Positions 1-11,868 of a DNA stretch of 64,000 nucleotides are shown in pieces. The position numbers and the translations under genes were made by a program. The notes beneath the pieces are model-generated. The model was not told where the DNA came from, searched no databases, and saw only the letters and a list, made by a program, of their open reading frames with translations. Source of the stretch: Steromphala cineraria (Eukaryota > Mollusca > Gastropoda > Trochida > Trochidae); NCBI GenBank assembly GCA_916613615.1, contig OU744720.1, forward strand, positions 76,721,338-76,785,337, in the 5' to 3' direction. Each line of letters starts with the position of its first letter. Position 1 is the first letter of the stretch.

Positions 1-200
1 AGCACAAGTTTGTTTAACCGTGTAAGGGTTTCTTTGTGATTCTATCATGGTTTCTCTATAGTACAAACTTTTTGATGAATGTGTAAATGGATTACATTTT
101 ACATAACATATATAAAGGACAGGTAAAGGCAAGTCAGACACGATTCCACGATCCTGTCATTCCCTTAAAGAGGCATGGGGTCAGTTGAAGAATATTTTGG

Positions 201-518
201 TTTTCTTTGTTTTGAAATCTATTTTTATTGATCACATTTTCAGCAGAAACTTGTCGAAAAGTCGGTAATAGTTATCATTATGATATATATTAAGTTTTGT
301 ATAAAACTATCGAAACGACACTGTAATAAGATCATATCAAATGTTTGGGGTGTTTTGCATTTTCTTTGTTTTGAAATCTATTTTTATTGATCACATTTTT
401 AGCAGAAATTTGTCGAAAAGTCGGTAATAGTTATCATTATGATATATATTAAGTTTTGTATAAAACTATCGAAACGACACTGTAAAAAGATCATTTCAAA
501 TATTTGGGGGGTTTTGCA
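201..518. repeat. Two-copy tandem duplication, 159-bp unit
   Basis: The block beginning ttttctttgttttgaaatct at 201 recurs at 360 with only a few substitutions (for example cagaaac/cagaaat). The period is 159 bp. No coding potential was seen. The near identity suggests a recent duplication. Confidence 0.9.
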
Positions 519-918
519 TTTGGACTTAAGTATTGCACAAATTATTGCCAATAATTTCCTAGTATATTATTGAATTATAACAAAAACAATTTTTGCTTTC
601 GTCTTTTTGAAAAAAAATTCAACTTACACCGTAAGTACGATGACGATTCAATGGGTCTAACTTAAGTAAATACCATATTGCATGAAACCTATATTAAGTT
701 CGAAAGTAACAAGACAAAATTTTGTTAAGCAGTTGTAAATAATGTAGTTGTAACTTTCATGAGAGAAGAAACTGCAGTTGATATCAATACTGGAAAAAAT
801 AAGTAAGGGTATCCAATTAATTCAATTAATATTTCATAAGGGGGTATATGAAGAAATATATTAGTATTCATAATTCCTTTATTTTCAGATATTATCAAAT
901 ATCATTTTCCAATATATA

Positions 919-1948
919 GGGGAGACCAGGGCAAAGCGCGCTCAAGGGGCAAAGTGACCACGCGTTATTTCTTCAAAACTATCAACATTTGGAGTAAATT
1001 TGTCATTACCAACAAATGAAAGTAACTGTGGTGAAGCGTTGTGAAGCGATTTTACTATAAGGAACGGATATGTCTCAAATTCAAATATTTCATAAATATA
1101 CAAAACGGAACATTGAACTCTCGTGCACATGGAACATGAATTAGTATCATTAATTCATTGAATAATGAAATTTGTAGTTACTTGCTTTAATGACTTTCTG
1201 TGATGTAAATAACAAATGCTACCCTTGATTGGGCAAAACGCATAATTTTCTGTTGTTTTTCAAATCATGAATATGTAATTCATTGATATTACTGTTCAAC
1301 CCTAAACGATAAGAAATTTATGCCGTTCTGCCAAGTCCGACGAAAAATAGTTGTATGAATTCTTTAGTTCGTCAACATAACCAATTCGATTCATCTCATA
1401 TTCTATTTTTTCCTGGTTTTTATATTAAAAAACCTACATTATTAGCACTTGCGTAGTTGAAAGAAATGTACATGTACCAACCATAACGATATTTGGTCAT
1501 TGAGAATGTTAAACATGTAGGTCCATGACATGTTGAGGAATAGATATTTTGCGCATACTTGCATATATTGCCAACTTTTATGTTTATTCTATCCTACATA
1601 TGGGTTCGATAGTTGCCTTGCATTATCAAGATGATAGCTTTTGATTTGTATTGGCTGATTATTGGTGTGTAATATCTATTACATTCTGTGCTGTTTTTCG
1701 AATGAGGCAAAGCGCCCAGGGGATTTGGCACTTTGCCCCAAACTACAGGGCAAAGCGCGCCCCCTTAGTAAAAAAAATATTTACGTAAATATATCCTTAT
1801 GTCGAAATGGTAGATTAAAAAAGCATGTGCCATGTTACAGTCTATCTGATAAGTATTAGGGATAGTGTGAAAGTTGCATCCTGTACATGTCGGGGTGCCC
1901 ACTCGACGCACTTATATGTTAGGGGGCGTGCTTTGCCCTGGTCTCCCC
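919..1948. mobile_element. Non-autonomous DNA transposon with GGGGAGACCAGGGCAAAGC terminal inverted repeats
   Basis: The left end ggggagaccagggcaaagc is the exact inverse of the right end gctttgccctggtctcccc. Both ends abut a TA dinucleotide (917-918 and 1949-1950), consistent with a TA target-site duplication of the Tc1/mariner type. The core motif gggcaaagcgc recurs internally in both orientations (around 1706-1765). No transposase ORF is visible in about 1030 bp, so it is non-autonomous. A relative in the opposite orientation lies at 48356-49612. Confidence 0.85.
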
Positions 1949-1950
1949 TA

Positions 1951-4700
1951 TTTTCGAAGAACTATTAACTGCTGAATTTTCTTGATATAATAGTATTTGA
2001 AACATTCCACTTCTTATTGGACCTCTAAGGACAGATAGACCTTCAGCATGTACCATTGTCTATCGCTCGCTTGTCTTCTTATTTACTGAATCCCCTGTTT
2101 TTGAAAGACATTTTTAACAAGACAGACAGAAATGTTCTTCTGTAGTTTCACTTGCCATTTACATGTTAAAAACTAGATATGTTTTCAGCACAATGCAACT
2201 AACCGCTATCTTATAGCTATCCCTATACAAAATTTATATGTCCAGCAAATAACAATATAATTATATAAACAAATAAAAATAAAAAAATTTAAAAATTTAA
2301 ATAAAAAAATAATAATAATAATTATACAAACAGTAACAAATAAATTTGCGAATACGAATGTATAACCTTTTTATAGAACGTTAGCAAAAAAGATAGTTTG
2401 ACACTTGGACGTGCCTGAGATTGTCTCCAATTGTCTATTCGTTATCAAATAACAGGAAACAATCGAAACGGACAACTGTGTCTCTATCTTGAGAAACGTG
2501 AGAAACATCATGTGCTGTAATCATGTGAAGGTGTGTATATGGTGCATGTCTTAACATTTACAAAAAATGTATATTTTCATAATCAAATCAACAACAGGAA
2601 CTTATCTATATATTGTTTTAATTTTGCATATAGAAATAATCTTGATATGCAAAAAATAAAAGTAAAAACAACGTGCAAATCAACAACACGAACTTATCTA
2701 CTGTATATATTTTTTTAATTTTGCAAATAGAAATAATCTTGATATGCAAAAAATAAAAGTAAAAACAACGTGTATGTTCTAGTTAATAGAAGAGAAAACT
2801 ACTACAATACATTTCCATGAAGGTATTTGTTGGGGTTTTCCCTGCACAAGTACTTGTTCCCACATAAGAGACAAGGAACACGGAACTCATCTATTTATGT
2901 AGCATTACTCCATGCACAAATATTTTTACAACAGTTGGAACAACATTTCTTTGTTATCTGTATAACAAATGTGAAAATTACAACAATTTTAGGGTATGTT
3001 TTACTTTGAAATAAAAATTAAGTTGATACGATGTAAATTTTTGAAAACATTTGATGTTTGATTCAAATCCATGAGCAATCGCGATGTTAGAAAATAGCAG
3101 TAATTGTTTTTCAATTCCTTACTATCACAAATTATTTTCTTTTTCTTTTCCTTAATTTTAAAAAAAAATTAACGAAGACACAATCGAGGTCATTAAGTGC
3201 ATTAATTGTGTTTTGATTAATGTTTCTTATCCCCTTTTCTGGAAAATTGAAAATTTCTGTCCCATAGTGTTCGTTCAGTGTGTGTCGGTTAACTTATTTT
3301 TTAGTAACCAAAGATGATTTTGACTACTTTGACCTTTTTCAATGTATGTCCGTTAAAAATGTGCTTAACATAAAATCCATTTATTCATTTATAAATGCTA
3401 ATTATATAAAAAATTCAGCCTTCAGTATGATTTAAATCGGTCTAGTTCCGACGAATAAAATATTCTAAATATCAACTCTGCAGAGAAATGAAATCCTCTA
3501 CACTAGGACTCAGTGGAGAGGAAACCTATCGAAGTTACAAGTTCGATTCCTGATAGTTGATTTTTTAAAACTTTTATTCCCCAAAATTCAGCCAATCTTA
3601 ATCAGACTGATTCAGCATTCAATACATTTTTTTAAATTAACAGAATATTTCGTATAACCTTTTTCATAATTTTAAAAGCCGGAAACTATAAATTATATTT
3701 CCTCTCATTTTGCAGTAGAAATTGAAGACATTTTCTTCTGAAACATTAACAGACAATATCACGGTTGATAGACATTTCATTATGGTGTGAGTGCACTTTT
3801 CAATCAACTTAAACAATTTAAAGGTATCTATATCATCTTAATTATCTATGAGGTAATGTATATTTCAAAAATCAACATAAGGTTAAACAAATAGGTTGTA
3901 AAATGATATATCCTAAAACACAAACTTCACAATACGGTAAACTCAGGTTACCATTTAATCCTCCCTACAATTTGACCTCAACTGATCTTATCTATAGCTA
4001 GCCCTTACTAGTTTTGTTCTATATATTGTGGCTTGAAGTGCGGACACATATCGTATTCACTGGCATGCCCTATCTCTTGTACACCCTCCCCAATTACCTT
4101 TAGTGACAGGACAAGGGTATGAGTTTACTTTGTCAATTCCGGTTTCAAACAATATCTTGTTTAGATGTGTCGCTGATATGTTTGCATTGGGTAACATTTG
4201 CCGCTGGTTGACGCCGATTGGTTAGATATTATCCAATCAGGTGTTCGTGGGATAACTTGGATGTCCCCGATTCGAGGAAAAGCTATTTTTATCCCCAGCG
4301 GATAGGCCCTTACCGAGGGTTTTGAAATTGATAAAATAACACCCGTTTGATCATCTCTTTTAACAAACATGTCCATCAATATGTTTTTTGTAACATAATA
4401 AATAATTGTTGCACATTATGCATTCCTGCATGCAGTATGTAACCCAACGCTTATGTTCATATTCAACTCGGGAAGTTTTATCGAGATAATTTGTAAATTT
4501 GCAGTATAATATGTCAATACACTAGGTTCATTTTTTACAATGTTGTAAACGATTTAACAGTACAGCGCTCTTTTAATGTCATTTTCACAAAAATTAAAAG
4601 AGCGCTGGAACTCTAATAGATGGCAACTTTAACACAACATCGTTATAACAATGTTAAACTTCAAAGGATTTCTACTTCGACCTTAAGGTCGAACTCGCGC
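1951..4700. other. Gene-free AT-rich stretch
   Basis: No exon-like or conserved coding signal was found on either strand. It holds an A/T-only low-complexity tract near 2260-2335, a local duplication of about 100 bp (roughly 2590-2680 and 2690-2772, both carrying aaaataaaagtaaaaacaac), and otherwise unremarkable AT-rich DNA. Confidence 0.5.
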
Positions 4701-4727
4701 GACCGCCCCGTTCGTAAAGCCCCCTTT

Positions 4728-4760
4728 ACACACACACACACACACACCCCCACACACACA
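4728..4760. repeat. (CA)n microsatellite
   Basis: A CA dinucleotide tract interrupted by a short C run. Confidence 0.9.
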
Positions 4761-4964
4761 GACCATTGGGCGTCCTATCGCAATTTAAGGTCGCTGAAGG
4801 GTCGTATATAAGACTTTTCTCTGTGTAAAAAGGCCTTAAGATACACAAGGTCTAGATAGAGAAATAACTGTCTTTGGTTATAAACATGATGTGTATACAT
4901 GCGTGTGTTCATACATCTAACAATGCGTGTCCATGGATTTAATATTGGACGTGAAACAATAAAT

Positions 4965-6240
4965 TTCAGCATTATATCAATATAAATATTAACGTGCACC
5001 AATAAACAGTATATGTTTGTTTGAACATTTATAATCAATGTATTTGTATTAACATGAACGTTAATGTGCATCAATACACCAACACGTTAATGCGGATCAG
5101 TATGTGTGTTAATTGGTATCAATATGAATATGAATGTCCGACAATATAAACATTAAAGGGGCAGTAGCACGTTTTAGGGGAAATAAAAGTAGATGTCAGG
5201 AAAATGAAAATAAATGGTCCCAATTGAAAGACATTGTTATTAAACTAAATGGAGCAGTAATGACTGTAAAGCTTAGCCAAGCGATTCCCATTTCTTACAC
5301 AAAATGAATTAAAGGTGTTCACACAAAATGGCCGCCTATTGATTTTAGGCGAATCTTCATACTTTGTCCTCTGACTACGGATGTTTGGCTTGTGTAATGA
5401 GATTTTTGACACTGTCGAAATAATGCATTTAACATTAACTTACAATTATCAGTGAAAAAACTAAAATATAAAATTATCAAAAAACGTGCTACTGCCCCTT
5501 TAATGTGCATCAACATACACGATGTGTGATAGAACATTATAGCCAAGGAGTTTGCATCAATATTAACATTAATTTACATCAATGTTACCCGTTTATGTGC
5601 ATCAATATTAACGTTCAAGATCAATAAAACATTAAGGTGCATCAATATACACGTTAACGTGTATCACTATAAACGTTTATATGCATCACTATAGATGTAA
5701 ATGTGCACGTTAGTGTGCATCAATATTAACGTTCACTATTATGCATCACTATACAGCTGCCAACTAAAACTTTGTTTAATTGTGAAAAATTTCCTTTGTG
5801 ATAACATAATTTTAGGAAATTTTGAATTGGTAACAATTTCCGAACAGAATAGCTTACAGTCAAAACTTTTGGATCAATTAAATTTTGTACGTCGATTATG
5901 TCAACACTACATATACAGAGAACATATGTGACATGCCAGATACAATTATGGGATTTTCAAAGAAACTTGTCTTCATCATCTCTAAAAATTATATCTTTTG
6001 TTACAATACTGCTTGAATAAGTCAAACTCCAGCGAACACATTATTAATGATATTTGCACTGAGTTCAAAAGTAGTTAAAAAAACTTTTGCTAAGCAGCTG
6101 TAAATGTAAATGTGCATCACTATAAACGTCAATGAGAATCGATATAAACATTGTGAACGTTTACTCTAATCAATATAAACTGTGTTTGTATCAATCAAAT
6201 TGTTGTTTATCAACTTTGTGTGTGCATCAATATCGAGTAA
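4965..6240. repeat. Degenerate minisatellite, unit about GTGCATCAATATAAACGTTAAT
   Basis: Dozens of diverged copies of a phrase like gtgcatcaatattaacgtt run across this region, interrupted by a TTAA-flanked MITE at 5157-5499 and by a unique stretch around 5760-6100. Many units contain TTAA, the target sequence of that MITE. Short reading frames here are by-products of the repeat. Confidence 0.75.
5157..5499. mobile_element. MITE of piggyBac type (TTAA target), copy 1
   Basis: The terminal inverted repeats begin aggggcagtagcacgtttta and end aacgtgctactgcccct. The element is bounded by TTAA on both sides (5153-5156 and 5500-5503). Deleting it plus one TTAA restores an uninterrupted unit of the surrounding minisatellite, which supports insertion with target duplication. 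It is 343 bp with no ORF of its own. TTAA duplication is characteristic of the piggyBac superfamily; the assignment rests on that and not on a transposase. Confidence 0.85.
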
Positions 6241-7390
6241 ACAATAAAAAAAAAGTACATGTATATCAACATCAACGTACCTGTGAATAGATATACCCTC
6301 AAGTAACCTTTTTTCGTGGGTCACCTATTTTCGTGGTATTTACAAATTGTGTCATATCTCAGTAACTCAACTTTTGTTCATATCAAGTTAGGGCTTATTT
6401 TTTAGATCAGTTGATCTGCATTGATGTAAACATAAAATTATCAATATTTAACTGATCTGTTTAACTCCTCAATTGAGTGAAGAAAACTGTACGATATTTC
6501 AAGCTTTTCAAGATATACTTTTTATGGACAATTTATATACAAAAAAAATCCTTAATCAAATAGTGTAAGAGGGTTATCCCTGTTCTATTCAAAAGTATTT
6601 GGAATTACAGAAAGGGTATTTCTTATATATTTTTGACTATTTTCTAGAATTTTTCAAGGCAAAGAAAGTGATGTATTGCTTTAACGCCAACATTTTTTCT
6701 CGGATTCGGCAAGTAGAATCTTTAGGTTCATGACTTGCAAGTCATTTGGCTTCTAAAATATTTTTTATTACCAAATAAATACCTTGTTGCCATATGATTT
6801 GTTTTATTTACCAGATTTTCAACATTTTTGCTAAATATTTGTGACAGAAAATTAATTGAATTGGTGTGGAAATTATGTAAACATTTCACATCTGTTATTT
6901 AAATGCTATTCCACACCATCGACCTATGTTTCAAACACAATAGATCTTTTCATTGTGGCTTGGTTTGTATTGTCGTAATTTATCCTAAGAAAAATACCAT
7001 GAAAACAGTTGACACCCAAAAAATTAACAATAATTGGAACATGTTAGGGAAGTGTCAATAAGTGTTAAATTAACATCAAATGTTGGGGAAATAGGTCTCT
7101 TATCAATAACAATGTTCACAATTTTTGTTGTTGTCAGTGCTCAAGTTTACTGAGATTTACTGCTTATTGCCACGGAAATAAGAAACACGAGGGTAATCTC
7201 TGTGAAATAATATAACATTGCTTCAATGTTAATTTAACGCTGCATGTCCATTAAAAAGCATGATTATCAATATAAAAGTTTTATTTTCACATTAAGATGA
7301 ATGTTGAATGTGCTTCGATATTTAAAAATTTTGTGTTTAAAAACATATTATTGAAAAAGCTTTGTTGAGAATGAATTTATTGTTTGTTTC
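6241..7390. other. Upstream region and likely 5' intron of the UNC5C-like gene
   Basis: AT-rich with no ORF resembling a known exon. Near 7380-7392 the sequence tgtttgtttcag looks like a 3' splice site about 75 bp upstream of the start codon at 7469, so an untranslated first exon probably lies to the left. That exon was not identified. Confidence 0.4.
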
Positions 7391-7468
7391 AGACTTTCAC
7401 AGAGATATGACCTGCGAGAAATGACTTAAAATTTCTTAAAAACTCACAGACGAGAATCACTTGTCCTG

Positions 7469-9568
7469 ATGGGTAATAAAGAACCTGAAGACTCTTTTCC
7501 CTCTCACTACCCTGCTAGTGAACCAGAGGATGAAGACAATGGCGACGATGACTATGAGGGAAAGGCTTTGATCATAGCCGTCGTTGTTCTTGGAACGATC
7601 ATATGTATGGTCCTCATCAGAGCTCTGTACAAGCGCTTCTGTAAACGTTCCCTCCATACTTCAGCGCCACCATCTAACATACAAGACAACAGATATGTGT
7701 ACTCGAACGCAGCATACCAACCAACACAAGCAACCTTCGGTTCACAGGCAACTCCAAGTGCACAGTCAGTTCCGGGTCTTCCTCCAGCGTACAGACAGCA
7801 TATGTTCCTGCCGACTGTTCCTGGTATACAGACTGCACATCATGTGGGAAGCACTGTGACAGACGAGAGGACAGACGACAGAAACCAGTTGGTGAACAGT
7901 AATGAGAATCTCGGTCATGAACTCGCAGTAGTGCCCAGAAGGAACAGCCACTCCTCGAACGAGTCAAGTCTTTTAGACAACCATCAGCATATGTTTGACC
8001 AATTTGATATCAGTGTTCGGGATCTCTTCATACCAACCGAGAGGTGCATCAAGAAGATTGTCGCAAACAAACTATTGGTAATAGCAGCTCACCTTGTGGA
8101 CCATCACGGCTATACGCTAGTCCTGGACAACATGGGCATCTCTCTCCACGTACCTCCAGGCGCGATACAAGAGGGCGAGAAACAGATGGTAAGCCTGGTG
8201 CTAAACTGGGACCTTACAGACAACCCCGGTATGACAGATAATCAAGCCCTTGTGAGTCCAGTGGTATACTGTGGTCCACATGGTCTCACCCTAAGGGAAA
8301 CTTGCACTCTCACGTACAGACACTGTGCATACGATGCAGGAGACATCAAGGTGATGATGAGTGACACTGAGCTAACCGAGGGAAAGAACTGGACATCTCT
8401 CTGCGATGCCCGAGAGGAGATGGGTCAGTGTGTGGTCACTCAAGAGGAGTGTAAGATCAGACTTGATCATTTCAGTCTCTTCACCAGTATCCAGGACCGT
8501 CCTGCAAGCTCTCCTGGCAAAAAGTGGCTTCAACTTGCTGTCTTCACGTGTCCACTGCAAGCACAGCTTGATCATTTCCAGGTTCGCATCTATTTCCTTA
8601 ACAAAACTCCATGTGCTCTTGAGTGGGCTATCCAAAATGAAGCTGCCCTTGGAGCAAGGAAATGCTGTCCTGAAAAGATCTTCCTATTCAATGGAACTGG
8701 TGAGGATATGGTCCTGTCATTAGCCTATCTATCAGAACAGTGGGAAAGCATTGACGGAAACATCGATCTGAGGACTCCTTTCCTAAGTATCTGGCATGGA
8801 CACTGTCCTTACGTTGCAATGTGCTTCAAGCGACAGCGGACACAAGCTAGAAGAGCTGAGGAGATTAACATACATTTCCTGGCCCAACAGGATGGCCAGG
8901 ACAACCAACAAGAGCGACTCATCATCCACATGACTGAGGACAGGACTGCGAGTCCAAGAGACAATGCCTACTGTTGTAACAACCCACAGCATGGACCAAG
9001 CACGGTCCGCGTCACTGTGCAGGATCACATTGGAACCGCTGTAGATGTGGAAATACGTCAAAGTGATGACAATCGCAATCATCAAACTGCAGATTGTGTT
9101 AATCTGGATAGTTTTCCAGAAGACCTGAAAAGGGAACTGATTGACTTGTTAGACCCTCCAGACCAACTGGGAAACGACTGGCGAGATCTAGCCTCCAAAC
9201 TGGCTTTAGATCATGTGATCCCATTCCTTGAGTTTAACAGCACTAGTCCAACTCTGTTACTTCTTCAGAATATGGAGAAGACAGGTGTGACTCTCGCAAG
9301 ACTTTACGAGATACTTGAGAGTATGGGGAGACATGACGCCAGCCGATCTGCCAGACACCACTATCTCGAGTCCGGTGCTTACATACAAGAACCCGTTGCA
9401 GGGGCGTGGTTAGGGGAAGGGGCTAATATCAGGGCAATGGAGGGATACCCAGAGGGAAGGGCGTGGTCAGGGAGTGGATTGTGTCAAACCACAGTGAATA
9501 TTCCACCCGTTGTCGGAAGTGGTAGGGATGGAGAGGAAAATCATGATAGTGTAGAAGCAATTACGTGA
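7469..9568 (+). CDS. UNC5C-like protein: TM anchor, ZU5, UPA and Death domains
   Basis: A 699-aa protein in one uninterrupted coding exon. A short acidic N-terminus is followed by a hydrophobic segment at about residues 33-53 and a basic stop-transfer stretch. A low-complexity linker leads to a ZU5 domain (about 208-310, with the VPPGAI motif), a UPA-like region (about 351-480) and a C-terminal Death domain (about 549-625, with NDWRDLASKL). There are no Ig or thrombospondin repeats, so it is not a full netrin receptor UNC5. The order matches vertebrate UNC5CL (ZUD), a membrane-anchored adaptor linked to NF-kB/JNK signalling; that function is extrapolated. An in-frame TAA at 7427-7429 supports the chosen start. 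A 3' splice site at about 7392 implies an intron in the 5' UTR. It is longer than vertebrate UNC5CL (about 520 aa), mainly in the linker and tail. Confidence 0.87.
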   Translation: MGNKEPEDSFPSHYPASEPEDEDNGDDDYEGKALIIAVVVLGTIICMVLIRALYKRFCKRSLHTSAPPSNIQDNRYVYSNAAYQPTQATFGSQATPSAQSVPGLPPAYRQHMFLPTVPGIQTAHHVGSTVTDERTDDRNQLVNSNENLGHELAVVPRRNSHSSNESSLLDNHQHMFDQFDISVRDLFIPTERCIKKIVANKLLVIAAHLVDHHGYTLVLDNMGISLHVPPGAIQEGEKQMVSLVLNWDLTDNPGMTDNQALVSPVVYCGPHGLTLRETCTLTYRHCAYDAGDIKVMMSDTELTEGKNWTSLCDAREEMGQCVVTQEECKIRLDHFSLFTSIQDRPASSPGKKWLQLAVFTCPLQAQLDHFQVRIYFLNKTPCALEWAIQNEAALGARKCCPEKIFLFNGTGEDMVLSLAYLSEQWESIDGNIDLRTPFLSIWHGHCPYVAMCFKRQRTQARRAEEINIHFLAQQDGQDNQQERLIIHMTEDRTASPRDNAYCCNNPQHGPSTVRVTVQDHIGTAVDVEIRQSDDNRNHQTADCVNLDSFPEDLKRELIDLLDPPDQLGNDWRDLASKLALDHVIPFLEFNSTSPTLLLLQNMEKTGVTLARLYEILESMGRHDASRSARHHYLESGAYIQEPVAGAWLGEGANIRAMEGYPEGRAWSGSGLCQTTVNIPPVVGSGRDGEENHDSVEAIT

Positions 9569-11516
9569 AAGTTAAAGATTAACAAAACGTTGAATAATTT
9601 TGTAAGAGAGTCCTGCCTCACGATTGTGTATTAAATACGTGAGAGTGCAAGTTTCCTTTAGGCTGAGACCATATGGACCACACATTTTATACAGTGTAGG
9701 TCCTTAATCTACAAGTCGAGATTTACAAATACACATATGAAATGAAAGCCTAAAGAAATACACTGATATATGCTTGAAGTTACAGTAGTTTTTTTAAATA
9801 TTTCATAGACAATATTTTATTCTATTTGTTAGAGTTCATAACCCATTGACTGATTGAACAGAGCCGCGCGTCAATGAAATACGAAACTATATTTTCAATC
9901 ATACTTATATTGTTTGACCTTGGCGTAGGCAAATTGTCAAAATGTAGTATGGTATTGCAGCCGTACACAGACAGCAACAAGTACATTTACACGTGCAGAG
10001 TCCGATGAAAAGAAGTGTGAAAGTGTCAATTCAATTGTCTGATGATGTATTGAATGGAGACGTGATGTCCGAAAGGAAGAATGCAAATGTATAACATGAG
10101 ATGGTGACTTTTCTTAACATTGATATTTCAGTTGATTGAATATGTACATAGCGACAGTGATGATTTCGTTAGAATTGTATTGCTTAAAAATGAAGCTACA
10201 TCGTTAGCCTTATAACCCTGCTCCCGTCCAAGAGTTTATGTGACCGTGTTGGCGATGTCTTCATCCGCAAAGATCCAATTGACTTCATTGATGATCCCGA
10301 TGACTTTCTTTTGAAAGAAATCCAACCTTTTTACACTAAGGAATCACAATTACGAGACGTCATTTTGATTTTTTTCAACACTAGTTTCAGTATGATTATA
10401 ATATCCTCGTTTTCCCTAGTGCTTTAAAAATATTGCTTTGGCATTGCTTTTCTGTGTCGATATGTATGTATGAATGAATTATGCCATGTCACTAATAGGC
10501 CGTCTTCCTAGGCAAAGATTTAAACGCCAGTTTCCTAACTGTTTAATTTAGAGCTTCTGGAAAATGACGTTTCAAACTTTGAGTAGAAAAATGCTATTGG
10601 CCGGAAATGTTGAAATCAAACATACAAACTCCGACCTTGTTTTTCATATATTCTGTCTCAAAAGTATGCTAAAAAATATTGTCAGTCTTACTTGTTTTCA
10701 ATTTGACAAAGCAACCATAGCATTTATTAAAAAGTCATATTTGAAATCCTACTTCGAGTTTTGTTGTAACAAAATGTTGAATCAAAACTGTACAAGATAC
10801 AACATGTAAACCATTCAAATGTCTGGCCAGTCTGGTTAAAGCGATGAATGAGTCGAATGACCTCCTGGCAAAACGGCTGTTCGAGACCCCCACTTGTGAC
10901 ATTCTGACTCGTTCTCGCGCTGCTGGTGTTAAAGGGGGTCTGCAACCTGAATTTTTAACTTCTAGTGTTTTATTAGCAGGGCCCATAAAGAGTCATAAAT
11001 ACTTGGTAGGGACGAAATCGTTTGGTTGGGAACCGCTTAAAGCTGACAGCCAGTCCCAAGTTTTTGTCAGTTTTTACCCATCTGGACGTTCTTGTTAACG
11101 ATGGTCAATGAGCCAGGTTGTTGATCCCCTTTAAGCGTGGAATTTGTTTTTGCGTTTCCCGGTACACGAGTAGTGAATGGTCGAAAGAACATCTTTTAAT
11201 ACTCTTAGCGTGATCCATCCTCGATAATCCAGAATCAACGTTCCGATAATTCTCCACTTAAGGCCCTGGATCCAACGTGGGCTCGAAACGATACTTTTAT
11301 TACCTCCCTTTGCTGGTCCCGTCGTCTTTCATCAGCAAATAAAAAGCGAAACCTTTGTGAGCATTCATTCTCTCTGGAATAGATGTAAACAACTTATACC
11401 TTTAGATTAAAATTCTTAAAATTGATTGGTTTTGTTCAAAGATAGTGAATGTGATATAGCCATGTCTATTATCATTAGTTATATGGTGTTTTTTATTTTT
11501 CTCATTAACCTAGCCC
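9569..11516. other. Gene-free stretch, including presumed 3' UTR of the UNC5C-like gene
   Basis: An ATTAAA at about 9630 could act as a polyadenylation signal. Nothing else convincing was found; the ORFs around 10564-11098 resemble no known protein. Confidence 0.4.
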
Positions 11517-11520
11517 TTAA

Positions 11521-11864
11521 AGGGGCAGTAGCACGCTTTTAGGGGGAAAATAAGGTGATGTCATGAAAATGATAATAAATTGTTCCAATTGGAAGACAAT
11601 GTAACTAAATGGAGCAGTAATAATTCAAATATATAATGTAAAGTTTATCCATGAGATTCCTTTTCTTACACAAATTGAATTAAAGGTGTTTACATAAAAT
11701 GGCCGCCAATCGATTTTATGTGAATCTCCATGCTTTGTCCTCTGGATTATTGGCTTGTGTAATGAGATTTTCGACATTGTCAAAATAATACATTTAGCAT
11801 TAACTTACAATTATCAGTGAAAAGTTTAATATATAAAATTGTCTAAAAACGTCCTACTGCCCCT
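11521..11864. mobile_element. MITE of piggyBac type (TTAA target), copy 2
   Basis: The same terminal repeats (aggggcagtagcacg, ending cctactgcccct) and internal sequence as the copy at 5157-5499. TTAA flanks it on both sides (11517-11520 and 11865-11868). Length 344 bp, no ORF. Confidence 0.87.
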
Positions 11865-11868
11865 TTAA

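Noticed and set aside
7469..9568. Full UNC5 netrin receptor
   Set aside because: The segment before the TM is only about 32 residues, with no Ig or TSP domains, and an in-frame stop lies upstream in the same exon.
10564..11098. Two ORFs of about 80 codons downstream of the UNC5C-like gene
   Set aside because: No recognisable domain, splice context or composition bias; consistent with chance.
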